Shown here: positions 9,364 through 17,856 of the stretch, one piece after another
Numbering within the stretch: the stretch's first letter is position 1
How the letters are laid out: every line of letters starts with the position of its first letter
From: Flavobacterium sp. ENC
GTDB lineage: Bacteria > Bacteroidota > Bacteroidia > Flavobacteriales > Flavobacteriaceae
Length of the DNA: 64,000 nucleotides
Assembly: GCF_020991415.1 (NCBI RefSeq)
Contig: NZ_JAJMOY010000006.1
Span: 186,001-250,000, forward strand
Reading direction: 5' to 3'
The notes under the pieces: generated by a model
Database searches by the model: none
The model's input: the letters and a program-made list of their open reading frames with translations, nothing else
Told to the model about the DNA's origin: nothing
Made by a program: the position numbers and the translations under genes

Positions 9364-10584
9364 ATGATACGACATAAAAAGAAAAATTATTGTATTGCTG
9401 TCCTGCTGATAGGTCTTGCCCTGTTGCCCTGCGATAAAATAACAGCACAGGAAACTTCAAATCCGGCAGTTGTCATTTCCAAAGATTTGAAATGGTCCGA
9501 AAGAATGGCACTTTCGATACTAAAAAGAGATCCAAAAGCCTGGCAAATCGATAATAACGAAAAAACCAAATGGGACTATAAGCTGGGATTGGTGATGACT
9601 TCTTTTCAGAAACTTTACGAAGCAACCGATAATCCGGTTTATGCCAATTACATAAAGGACTATGCCGAAACAGTTATCAACAGCTCAGGGGAAATTCTGA
9701 ACTATAAACTGGAAGATTATAATATAGACAATATCAATGCCGGGAAAATGCTTTTTGATCTCTATGCCAGAACAAAAGACGATCGGTATCTGACAGCGCT
9801 AAAAACGCTCAGAAAACAGCTGGAAACACATCCGAGAACAAATTCCGGTGGTTTTTGGCATAAAAAAATCTATCCCAACCAAATGTGGCTCGACGGTCTT
9901 TATATGGGAACTCCTTTTTATGCGCGCTATACGGCAGAGTTTGAAGGAGGAAAGGATTTTGATGACATTGCAAAACAGTTCGAACAAATTCAGCTGCATA
10001 CACTGGATCCCAAAACAGGACTTCTTTTCCATGCCTGGGATGAAAGTAAACAAATGGACTGGGCGAATAAGGAAACAGGAACTTCACCCAATTTCTGGTC
10101 GCGATCTATCGGCTGGTACATGATGGCTTTGGTGGATGTTTTGGACTATATGCCCAAAGACCATCCGAAACGTAAGGAATTAATTCAGTACTTAAATGAG
10201 ATTGCCAAATCGGTTGCAAAATATCAGGATCGGACCGGGCTTTGGTATCAGGTTACCGATTCCGGAAAAAAAGAGGGCAATTATCTCGAAGCATCAGGAT
10301 CTGAAATGTTTGTGTACGCTTTCGCGAAAGGAGCAAACAAAGGCTATCTGCCTGCCAGTTATAAAAAACTGGCCAACAAAGGTTTCGACGGCATAATAAA
10401 AAAATTAATTACTGTTGATGCCGATGGCGAAATTCACATCACACAGGTATGTGCCAGTGCAGGATTAGGCGGAAATCCCTATCGTGACGGTTCGTACGAA
10501 TATTACATAAAAGAGAAAATAAAAACAGACAATTCCCATGGACTGGGGCCGTTTATTCTGGCCGCACTGGAATTAAAAAAATAA
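9364..10584 (+). CDS. GH105 unsaturated uronyl hydrolase (copy 2)
   Basis: 406-residue paralogue of the preceding gene with the same motifs: KWDYKLGLVMTSFQKLY, SGGFWHKKIYPNQMW, LDGLYMGTPFY with catalytic Asp177, AWDESKQMDWANKETG, FWSRSIGWYMMALVDVLDY, and a C-terminal GLGGNPYRDGSYEYY. The signal region has LLPCDKITAQ; Pro before Cys makes lipidation unlikely, so it is probably cleaved after TAQ and soluble in the periplasm. Closer to copy 3 than to copy 1 (shared VISKDLKWS and FWSR stretches), which suggests a second, later duplication. Confidence 0.92.
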   Translation: MIRHKKKNYCIAVLLIGLALLPCDKITAQETSNPAVVISKDLKWSERMALSILKRDPKAWQIDNNEKTKWDYKLGLVMTSFQKLYEATDNPVYANYIKDYAETVINSSGEILNYKLEDYNIDNINAGKMLFDLYARTKDDRYLTALKTLRKQLETHPRTNSGGFWHKKIYPNQMWLDGLYMGTPFYARYTAEFEGGKDFDDIAKQFEQIQLHTLDPKTGLLFHAWDESKQMDWANKETGTSPNFWSRSIGWYMMALVDVLDYMPKDHPKRKELIQYLNEIAKSVAKYQDRTGLWYQVTDSGKKEGNYLEASGSEMFVYAFAKGANKGYLPASYKKLANKGFDGIIKKLITVDADGEIHITQVCASAGLGGNPYRDGSYEYYIKEKIKTDNSHGLGPFILAALELKK

Positions 10585-10606
10585 TAGAATTTAAATATAT
10601 TTTGAA

Positions 10607-11827
10607 ATGAAAAATAACAGAAAAAAAGCATTTGTATCGGTTGTAATACTTGGACTTATGGTTTTGACAAGCTGTAAAGTAACCTCTCAGGTACCGGCAA
10701 ATAAGGATATCGTTATTTCTAAAGATTTAAAATGGTCCGATAAAATGGCTTTGACCCTGATGAAACGTCATCCTCAGGCTTATATGATCGACGATTCAAA
10801 AACAGCCAAATGGGATTATGTACACGCCTTGGTTCTGCATTCCATCGAAGAATTATATAAAAAAAATCCGGATCCAGGATACAAAGCCTACATAAGAGGT
10901 TACGTAGACACACTGGTACAAAATGACGGCAGTATTAAAACCTATGAATTCGATAAATATAATATTGACTTAGTGGTGCCGGGCCGTCTTCTTTTTGATA
11001 TTTATGCTACTTCAAAAGAACAAAAATACCTTACAGCCTTACAATCCATCCGCAAGCAGCTTGCCGAACAGCCACGTACAAAAAGTGGCGGATTCTGGCA
11101 CAAACAAATTTATCCGAACCAAATGTGGCTGGACGGTTTGTATATGGGAGAGCCGTTTTATGCACAATATACCGTAACCTTTGAGAACGGGAAAAGCCTG
11201 GATGATATCGCAAAACAATTTGAGCTGATTCAGTTGCATGCAACAGATCCAAAAACAGGATTATTATACCACGGCTGGGATGAAAGCAAAGAAATGCCCT
11301 GGGCAAATAAAGAAACAGGAAACTCTCCAAATTTCTGGTCCAGAGCTTTAGGATGGTATGCCATGGCTTTGGTAGACGTACTGGATTATTTCCCAAAAGA
11401 CCATCCAAAACAAAAAGAACTGGTTAAATATTTAAATAACGTTTCAGCGAGTTTAGCCAAATATCAGGACAAATCCGGCTTATGGTATCAGGTAACAGAC
11501 CAGGGCGCAAGAGAAGGAAATTACCTGGAAGCATCAGGATCGTCAATGTTTGCGTATGCTTTTGCAAAAGGAGCCAACAAAGGATATCTGCCTGCAAAAT
11601 ATAAAAAACTGGCAAACAAAGCTTTCGACGGCCTCACAACACAACTGATCAAAAAAGTCGATGAAGACGGCGGAATTACCTTAACCCAGGCTTGTCAGGT
11701 GGCAGGTTTGGGAGGAAATCCATATCGTGACGGATCCTACGAATATTATGTAAACGAAAGAAAAAAAGACAACGATCCCAAAGCAACAGGCCCTTTTATT
11801 CTGGCAGCATTGGAATTGAACAGATAA
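10607..11827 (+). CDS. GH105 unsaturated uronyl hydrolase (copy 3, lipoprotein)
   Basis: 406 residues. Unlike copies 1 and 2 it carries a clean lipobox (MVLTSC, then KVTSQ), so it should be membrane-anchored and possibly surface-exposed. Catalytic Asp176 lies in LDGLYMGEPFY; other family motifs are SGGFWHKQIYPNQMW, GWDESKEMPWANKETG and FWSRALGWYAMALVDVLDYFP. Different location and sequence drift suggest it treats different unsaturated oligosaccharides from its neighbours, but which ones cannot be read from sequence. An inverted-repeat hairpin follows the stop. Confidence 0.92.
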   Translation: MKNNRKKAFVSVVILGLMVLTSCKVTSQVPANKDIVISKDLKWSDKMALTLMKRHPQAYMIDDSKTAKWDYVHALVLHSIEELYKKNPDPGYKAYIRGYVDTLVQNDGSIKTYEFDKYNIDLVVPGRLLFDIYATSKEQKYLTALQSIRKQLAEQPRTKSGGFWHKQIYPNQMWLDGLYMGEPFYAQYTVTFENGKSLDDIAKQFELIQLHATDPKTGLLYHGWDESKEMPWANKETGNSPNFWSRALGWYAMALVDVLDYFPKDHPKQKELVKYLNNVSASLAKYQDKSGLWYQVTDQGAREGNYLEASGSSMFAYAFAKGANKGYLPAKYKKLANKAFDGLTTQLIKKVDEDGGITLTQACQVAGLGGNPYRDGSYEYYVNERKKDNDPKATGPFILAALELNR

Positions 11828-11851
11828 TAAAAAAACAACACTTTTTGGTTG

Positions 11852-11890
11852 TATAAACGGGACAGGTTTTTAAAATCTGTCCCGTTTATA
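11852..11890 (+). terminator. Perfect 14-bp stem-loop between GH105 copy 3 and GH43
   Basis: TATAAACGGGACAG (11852-11865) pairs perfectly with CTGTCCCGTTTATA (11877-11890) around an 11-base loop. No U tract follows. The ACAGGTTTTTAAAA core recurs in the hairpin at 57570-57602, so it belongs to a small repeated hairpin family as well as being a possible terminator or processing site. Confidence 0.55.
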
Positions 11891-11907
11891 GAAAGTTAAT
11901 AAAAAGA

Positions 11908-13506
11908 ATGAAAAATTTTAAAGCCCTTTTTTTTCTGTTAGCCGTATTTTCGATACAACCGAATTTCGCACAAGTGTGGATTCCGGATAACGGAGATGGA
12001 ACCTACACCAATCCGATTATTCATGCCGATTACTCAGATCCGGATGCGGTTCGGGTAGGGGATGATTTTTATATGACGGCTTCTTCTTTTAACTGCATAC
12101 CGGGATTACCGATTCTGCATTCCAAAGATTTGGTCAACTGGAAAATTATCAGCTACGCACTGGCCAAACAGCCTCCATTCGAAACCTATGATAAAGTGCA
12201 GCATGGGAATGGCGTTTGGGCACCGAGCATTACCTTTCACAACAATGAATTTTATATTTATTACCCCGATCCTGATTTTGGAATTTATATGATAAAATCT
12301 AAAAAAGCCGAAGGACCCTGGTCGGAACCGCTTTTGGTGAAAGCAGGCCTGGGACTTATTGATCCAAGTCCTTTATGGGATGATGACGGAAAAGTATATC
12401 TGGTTCATGCCTTTGCGGGAAGCCGCGCGCAAATTAAAAGTTTGTTGGTAATTTGTACCATGAATACGGAAGGGACCGTGGCGAACAATGATGAAGTCAT
12501 GATAATTGACGGACACGAGAGTGAAGGCACCATTGAAGGTCCGAAGTTTTACAAACGAAATAACTACTATTATGTTTTTGCTCCGGCAGGAGGCGTTTCT
12601 ACCGGCTGGCAAACCATTTTAAGGTCAAAAAATGTCTGGGGACCTTATGAGAAGAAAAAGGTTTTAGAACAGGGAAAAACCAGTATAAACGGGCCTCATC
12701 AGGGCGCCTGGGTACAAACCCAAACAGGTGAGGACTGGTTTATTCATTTTCAGGACAAAGGCGCTTACGGCAGAATTGTGCACCTGCAGCCCATGAAATG
12801 GGAAAACGACTGGCCCGTAATGGGACGGGATTTGGATAAAAACGGGATCGGAGAACCGGTCACTACTTTCAAAAAACCTAATGTTGGAAAAAAATACCCA
12901 ATCGAAAACCCGGCAGCATCAGACGAGTTTAATTTGCCTGCATTAGGACTGCAGTGGCAATGGCAGGCCAATTCCCGGATTCATTGGGGATTTCCAACCA
13001 GTTCAGGATATTTAAACTTGTTTTGTATCAACAGTAGTAAAGATGAAAAGAGAATTTTTGAGGCTCCGAATTTGTTGCTGCAAAAATTTCCTGCCGAAGA
13101 ATTTACGGCGACCACCAAACTCACTTTTAATGCAAGATTAGACGGAGAAACTACCGGACTTATGATAATGGGTTTGGATTACAGTTATTTATGCCTGAAA
13201 AACAATAATGGCAAATTATACTTAAATCAGAAAACAGGAACTTTTGATAAAACAGTTTCAGAAACAGAAACAAAAGCTGTTTTGGTGGAAAACAATACCA
13301 TATACCTAAGGGTTAAAGTTAAAAAAGGAGGAATCTGCAGCTTTTCGTACAGCTCAGATGATGTAAAATATCAGCCCATTGGTATCGATTTTACAGCCAA
13401 AGAGGGAAAGTGGATTGGCGCCAAATTAGGTCTTTTTGCTTTAAGCCAAAAAGTTACGAATGATTCCGGTAATGTAGCTGTAGATTGGTTCAGGATAACG
13501 AAATAA
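11908..13506 (+). CDS. GH43 glycosidase, likely alpha-L-arabinofuranosidase/beta-xylosidase
   Basis: Inverting glycosidase of the five-bladed propeller clan. 532 residues: signal peptide to about 21 (NFAQ), GH43 domain about 30-320, and a C-terminal lectin-like beta-sandwich (about 345-530; LNARLDGETTGLMIMGLDYSYL). Catalytic residues: base Asp44 in YSDPDAV, pKa modulator Asp152 in LIDPSPLWDDD and acid Glu210 in EGTIEGPKF. The WVQTQTGEDWFIHFQD block and the domain pair resemble subfamily 12-type members of rhamnogalacturonan loci. Likely removes arabinose or xylose side groups from pectin; the sugar is inferred. Six bases separate it from the CE8 gene. Confidence 0.9.
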   Translation: MKNFKALFFLLAVFSIQPNFAQVWIPDNGDGTYTNPIIHADYSDPDAVRVGDDFYMTASSFNCIPGLPILHSKDLVNWKIISYALAKQPPFETYDKVQHGNGVWAPSITFHNNEFYIYYPDPDFGIYMIKSKKAEGPWSEPLLVKAGLGLIDPSPLWDDDGKVYLVHAFAGSRAQIKSLLVICTMNTEGTVANNDEVMIIDGHESEGTIEGPKFYKRNNYYYVFAPAGGVSTGWQTILRSKNVWGPYEKKKVLEQGKTSINGPHQGAWVQTQTGEDWFIHFQDKGAYGRIVHLQPMKWENDWPVMGRDLDKNGIGEPVTTFKKPNVGKKYPIENPAASDEFNLPALGLQWQWQANSRIHWGFPTSSGYLNLFCINSSKDEKRIFEAPNLLLQKFPAEEFTATTKLTFNARLDGETTGLMIMGLDYSYLCLKNNNGKLYLNQKTGTFDKTVSETETKAVLVENNTIYLRVKVKKGGICSFSYSSDDVKYQPIGIDFTAKEGKWIGAKLGLFALSQKVTNDSGNVAVDWFRITK

Positions 13507-13512
13507 AAGAAG

Positions 13513-14499
13513 ATGATTTCATTAAAAAAAATAACACTGCTTTTTTTAGTGGTTACAGGTTTTGCAGCAATCGCTCAGAACACCAATAAAACGGGTGCGA
13601 ATAAGGAAACTATTGTAGCTCAGGACGGTTCCGGGGATTTTACAAAAATTCAGGATGCCATAAATGCGGCTCCGTCATTCCCGTATGAAAAAGTAACCAT
13701 CCGCATCAAAAACGGAACCTATACAGAAAAAGTCAGAATCCCGGAATGGAATACGCATCTGGAACTGATTGGAGAAAGTAAAGAAAACACCATTATTACT
13801 TTCGATGATAATTTTTCGAAAATAAATTTAGGAAGAAACAGTACTTTTCATACCTATACGGTTTTGGTGGAAGGAGATGATACTTCACTATCCAATTTAA
13901 CCATAAAAAATAGTTCAGGCGATAATGGTCAGGCAATTGCTTTGTCAGTGGTGGCCAATCGCGTGCAGGTTTCAAATTGCAGGCTACTGGGAAATCAGGA
14001 TACGTTGTACCTGTCAGGAGAAAAAAGCAGGCATTATTTTAAGGATTGTTACATCGAAGGAACAACCGATTTTATTTTTGGAAGCGCTACCGCTTTATTC
14101 GAAAATTGCGTGATCCACAGCCTAAAAAGCTCCTATATTACCGCTGCTTCAACTCCGCAGGGAAATGATTTCGGTTTTGTATTTAAAAATTGCAAACTGA
14201 CAGCCGATCCTTCCGCAACAGCCGTTTATCTCGGAAGGCCTTGGAGAATTTATGCCAAAACAGTGTATCTGAATTGTGAGATGGGCAAACAGATCAAACC
14301 GGAGGGCTGGCAAAACTGGTCCAAACCTGAAGCGGAAAAGAATACTTTTTATGCCGAATACAATTGCAAAGGCGAAGGATATCAGCCTGGCAAAAGAGTT
14401 TCATGGTCGCACCAGCTTTCAAAAAAAGAAGCTGAAAAATATACCACAGAAAATATCCTTAAGGACAGTGTACCGAACTGGTTTTCCAGACAAAAATAG
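13513..14499 (+). CDS. CE8 pectin methylesterase
   Basis: Demethylates homogalacturonan, giving carboxylates that GH28 and lyases can attack. 328 residues with signal peptide (AAIAQ) and a single right-handed beta-helix. Motifs: VAQDGSGDFTKIQDAINAAP (N-terminal family signature), GNQDTLY with Asp163, GTTDFIFGSATALFENC with nucleophile Asp186, and LGRPWR with Arg242. All four signature regions of active pectinesterases are intact. Tight spacing to GH43 (6 bases) and GH28 (20 bases) supports one operon. Confidence 0.95.
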   Translation: MISLKKITLLFLVVTGFAAIAQNTNKTGANKETIVAQDGSGDFTKIQDAINAAPSFPYEKVTIRIKNGTYTEKVRIPEWNTHLELIGESKENTIITFDDNFSKINLGRNSTFHTYTVLVEGDDTSLSNLTIKNSSGDNGQAIALSVVANRVQVSNCRLLGNQDTLYLSGEKSRHYFKDCYIEGTTDFIFGSATALFENCVIHSLKSSYITAASTPQGNDFGFVFKNCKLTADPSATAVYLGRPWRIYAKTVYLNCEMGKQIKPEGWQNWSKPEAEKNTFYAEYNCKGEGYQPGKRVSWSHQLSKKEAEKYTTENILKDSVPNWFSRQK

Positions 14500-14519
14500 T
14501 TTTCACAAAAACAAAACAT

Positions 14520-15869
14520 ATGAATTTCAGATGTCTTCTTTTTCTAGTAATTTCATGGACTTCCTTTGCCCAGCAAATGGATTTTCCAACTGCAGAAGCA
14601 GCTGCGATTGTCAATAGGATCCAGTTGCCTGTTTTTCCCTCGTATCAGGTAAATGTTTTGAAACTGGGAGCAAAAGGAGATTCTGTAACCAATAATAAAG
14701 CCTTTTTCGACAAAGCAATGGCCTTGTGTAAAAAGAACAATGGCGGAACCATAATTGTGCCCAAAGGCATTTATAAAGTAAACGGCCCTATTCATTTTGT
14801 AAGCAATGTCAATCTTAAAATAGAAAGGGGTGCCAAAATTAAGTTTAGTGATAATCCCAAAGATTATTTGCCAATGGTGCTGACCAGCTGGGAAGGAACC
14901 ATGCTGTACAATTACAGTCCCCTAATTTATGCTTACGAATGTTCGAATATTGCCTTAACCGGCGAAGGAACAATTGACGGCGAAGGAGGTACTACCTGGA
15001 AAAGTTTTAAGGCCAAAGAAAATGAAGGCAAAATTCGCAGCCGTGAAATGAATCACAACAGCGTGCCGCTGAACGACAGAAAGTTTGGGGAAGGTTATTT
15101 TTTACGCCCGCAGCTGATTCAGTTTTTTAACTGTAAAAATATCCTGGTTGAAAATATCCGTATTGAAAATTCACCGTTCTGGTGTCTGCATCTGTTGAAA
15201 TCAGAAAGTATCACAATTCGTGGAATAAGTTATAAATCACTGAATTACAATAATGACGGAATTGATCCGGAATACGCAAAAGATGTTTTAATTGAAAATG
15301 TAAATTTCGATAATGGTGACGACAATGTGGCCATTAAGGCAGGCCGGGATCATGAAGGAAGAGCCAATTCGGCTACTCCAAGTGAGAACATTGTGATTAG
15401 AAATTGTAACTTCAAAGGACTTCACGGAGTGGTTTTAGGCAGCGAAATGTCTGCCGGAATTCAGAATGTGTATGTAGAAAATTGTAAAACTGTTGGTTAT
15501 CTGAAAAGAGGGATTTACATAAAAACCAATGCCGATCGCGGCGGTTTTATAAAAAATATCTTTGTCAATAACCTGCAACTGGATGAAGTAGAAGACTGCC
15601 TGTATATCACAGCCAATTATCACGGGGAAGGAAGCGGTTTTCAATCGGACATATCAAATGTTTATTTTTCGAATATCACCTGCAATAAAGCCACAGAATC
15701 AGGAATTGTAATACAGGGATTCCCGGAGAAAAAAATCAGGAATATCTCTTTAAGCAACATCGAAATAAAATCGGCAAAAAACGCCCTGTCAAATGAAAAT
15801 GCCGAGAATGTGCTTATGACTGATGTTTTTATTGGTCAGCGGGCGACTGTTCCTTCGGCGGCTAAATAG
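14520..15869 (+). CDS. GH28 polygalacturonase-like hydrolase (second copy)
   Basis: 449 residues with a signal peptide (WTSFAQ). Catalytic motifs: NNDGIDPEYAKD, DNGDDNVAIKAGRD and LHGVVLGSE. The last motif, RGIYIKTN, has Tyr where the first copy and most GH28 enzymes have Arg (RIK), so binding of the uronate carboxylate may differ. N-terminal VLKLGAKGDSVTNNKAFFDKAM and GxYKVNGPIHF are family-typical. It shares the TSWEGT, YNYSPLIYA and KFGEGYFLRP regions with the copy at the window start, so both belong to the same exo-type branch. Probably acts on pectic oligosaccharides in the periplasm. Confidence 0.93.
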   Translation: MNFRCLLFLVISWTSFAQQMDFPTAEAAAIVNRIQLPVFPSYQVNVLKLGAKGDSVTNNKAFFDKAMALCKKNNGGTIIVPKGIYKVNGPIHFVSNVNLKIERGAKIKFSDNPKDYLPMVLTSWEGTMLYNYSPLIYAYECSNIALTGEGTIDGEGGTTWKSFKAKENEGKIRSREMNHNSVPLNDRKFGEGYFLRPQLIQFFNCKNILVENIRIENSPFWCLHLLKSESITIRGISYKSLNYNNDGIDPEYAKDVLIENVNFDNGDDNVAIKAGRDHEGRANSATPSENIVIRNCNFKGLHGVVLGSEMSAGIQNVYVENCKTVGYLKRGIYIKTNADRGGFIKNIFVNNLQLDEVEDCLYITANYHGEGSGFQSDISNVYFSNITCNKATESGIVIQGFPEKKIRNISLSNIEIKSAKNALSNENAENVLMTDVFIGQRATVPSAAK

Positions 15870-15879
15870 GTTTTTTGGA

Positions 15880-15935
15880 GGCTCAGAGGCTCAGAGGCTC
15901 AGAGGAACAAAGGAACAAAGGAACAAAGGAGCAAA
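15880..15935 (+). repeat. Octamer tandem repeat upstream of the CE12 gene
   Basis: Seven units in strict 8-base register: three GGCTCAGA, three GGAACAAA and one GGAGCAAA. It lies in the 179-base gap between GH28 and CE12, followed by AATCCAAAAAT-type repeats (16012-16047) up to the ATG. Confidence 0.9.
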
Positions 15936-16048
15936 GCTTTGTGTGTCACGATAGCTATGGGAATTGTGTAAACCAGAGCGAACCCTGCGGTTAGCATTAA
16001 TTTTCAAATCGAACAATCCAAAAATCGAATAATCCAAAAATCCAAAAA

Positions 16049-16792
16049 ATGAAATACTTCCTTTCCATTTTATTTTTAATTTCCCTGAGTTGCCGGGCAC
16101 AAAAAACTACATTGTATTGTATTGGCGATTCTACAATGGCCAATAAAAAAGATCCCGATAAAAATCCCGAACACGGATGGGCGCAGGTTTTGCAACCGTT
16201 TTTTAATGACAATATCATTGTAGAAAACAAAGCGGTAAACGGGCGCAGTACCAAAAGTTTTATCAACGAAAAACGCTGGGATTCCATCTGTAAAAAACTC
16301 AAAAAAGGAGATTATGTTTTTATCGAGTTTGGCCATAATGACGAAAAAATAGCAGATTCAACGCGATATACCAATCCGCATACAAGTTATCGTTATAACT
16401 TAATCCGGTTTGTAAAGGAAAGCAGGGAAAAAGGAGCTGTTCCGATTTTATTAACCTCTATCGCAAGAAGAAATTTCAACGAACAAGGAGTATTGGTGCC
16501 TACCCATGGCGATTATCCTTTGGAAACAAGATTAGTGGCTCAGGAATACAAAGTCCCTTTTATTGACCTGGAATATTACACCGAATTACTGGAGCAATCC
16601 TATGGACCCGAAAAATCAAAGTTACTTCATTTACATTTTAAGGCGGGGGAAGTTCCTTATTACAAAGAAGATAAAAATGATGATACGCATCTTTCTCTAA
16701 AAGGCGCTGCGGAAATTGCCGGAATCGTGATTAATCAAATCAAACTTTTGGAAGATCCTTCTCTTGGTAAACTCAAAAAAGGCATCAAATAA
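16049..16792 (+). CDS. CE12 rhamnogalacturonan acetylesterase (SGNH hydrolase)
   Basis: Removes acetyl groups from galacturonate in rhamnogalacturonan I. 247 residues with signal peptide (SCRAQ). SGNH blocks: YCIGDSTMA with catalytic Ser28, NKAVNGRSTKSF (Gly/Asn oxyanion block), FIEFGHND and DDTHLS with Asp212 and His214. Size and motifs match CE12 enzymes such as YesT. Last gene of the locus; only 17 bases separate its stop from the convergent AraC gene, and I see no terminator there. Confidence 0.92.
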   Translation: MKYFLSILFLISLSCRAQKTTLYCIGDSTMANKKDPDKNPEHGWAQVLQPFFNDNIIVENKAVNGRSTKSFINEKRWDSICKKLKKGDYVFIEFGHNDEKIADSTRYTNPHTSYRYNLIRFVKESREKGAVPILLTSIARRNFNEQGVLVPTHGDYPLETRLVAQEYKVPFIDLEYYTELLEQSYGPEKSKLLHLHFKAGEVPYYKEDKNDDTHLSLKGAAEIAGIVINQIKLLEDPSLGKLKKGIK

Positions 16793-16809
16793 AAATTTGA
16801 AATTCCTTT

Positions 16810-17838
16810 TCAGGTTACAATTTGAGGTGCACGTTGGGACATTTTTCGATACGGTTTCTTCACAAAATCTTCTGATGGTTTTCGTTTAAAAACAGCATAA
16901 TATTTCGAGTGGAAATGATTCATTCTCGTGTAGCTTAATTCATATACAATTTCTATTAGGGTACTGTACTTGCCGCTTTGAAGCAATTTGTGGGCTAAAA
17001 TCATTTTTTCTTTTAAAAAAAGTTTTTTCGGACTGTCATTAAAATGCTTTTTAAATAATATTTTATATTTGGTAGAAGACATTCCCGCCATTTCCGATAA
17101 GAAATTTATGGTAGGGAAGGGATTGCACAAATCCTTTAAAAAATAATCCTGTGTTTTGATGACAGCCTCAAGATCTGTTTCCTTAATTTCATTCTTTTTG
17201 ACAGATAAATTTTCATATCGGTTTAAAAAATTGCCTAAGAGTTTTAGCGAAATTCCTTTTAAATACGAATCGAATGAAAGATCAAAAACAGATTTATCCA
17301 TAAGGGATCGGATTAGTAAAACACTATTGCTGTCAATATTGTCATAATAATAAAGAGATTTTTGCTCCAACTTGTTTTCTTGTTTCTGAAATTCTCCTAT
17401 AGCGGTTGTCTCTAAAAGTTCATTCAGTAATTTTTTATCAACCAGCAGGCGTAAGGCCAGCGTACGTTCGTTAACAGATGGCTTAAAGGAACTTTCCGTC
17501 TGATTATCGATAATCGCAAGGCCCGGATTTTCACGGGAGCCAATTTTGTAATCCGCAGCATCAATTTTTATAAAATTCACGGAATCACTTAAATCAAAAT
17601 GAAATATATACGATTCGTTATCCGATTTTAAACGGTTTATTTCAACTGGTTCAGTCACAACAAAATCGACAAACAGGGCAGAAATTCCGGCAGCTATTGG
17701 TGTAAAGTAAGAGTGGCCTTTTCCTAAATTTTCCGGTATAATAATGATTTTATCATCAATAAGTTCTCCATTTATTTCCTGTACTAATTGTTGTTGCCAG
17801 TCTGGTGTTAAGCTGTAAAAATGATTAATCTTTTTCAT
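16810..17838 (-). CDS. AraC-family transcriptional regulator (first of a tandem pair)
   Basis: 342 residues. The C-terminal ~100 residues are an AraC double helix-turn-helix: FPTINFLSEMAGMSSTKYKILFKKHFNDSPKKLFL, then LLQSGKYSTLIEIVYELSYTRMNHFHSKYYAVFKRKPSEDF. The N-terminal ~230 residues are a beta-rich sensor-like region without a motif I can name; its start (HFYSLTPDWQQQLVQEINGELIDD) parallels the neighbour's, so the two are paralogues. It points against the pectin operon and ends next to it, which makes regulation of that operon possible but unproven. Confidence 0.88.
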   Translation of the reverse strand: MKKINHFYSLTPDWQQQLVQEINGELIDDKIIIIPENLGKGHSYFTPIAAGISALFVDFVVTEPVEINRLKSDNESYIFHFDLSDSVNFIKIDAADYKIGSRENPGLAIIDNQTESSFKPSVNERTLALRLLVDKKLLNELLETTAIGEFQKQENKLEQKSLYYYDNIDSNSVLLIRSLMDKSVFDLSFDSYLKGISLKLLGNFLNRYENLSVKKNEIKETDLEAVIKTQDYFLKDLCNPFPTINFLSEMAGMSSTKYKILFKKHFNDSPKKLFLKEKMILAHKLLQSGKYSTLIEIVYELSYTRMNHFHSKYYAVFKRKPSEDFVKKPYRKMSQRAPQIVT

Positions 17839-17856
17839 TATTGTAAATGTTTAAAT

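Noticed and set aside
9799..11408. Several - strand frames inside GH105 copies 2 and 3
   Set aside because: Similar frames appear in both paralogues only because the underlying genes are duplicates; they carry no motif.
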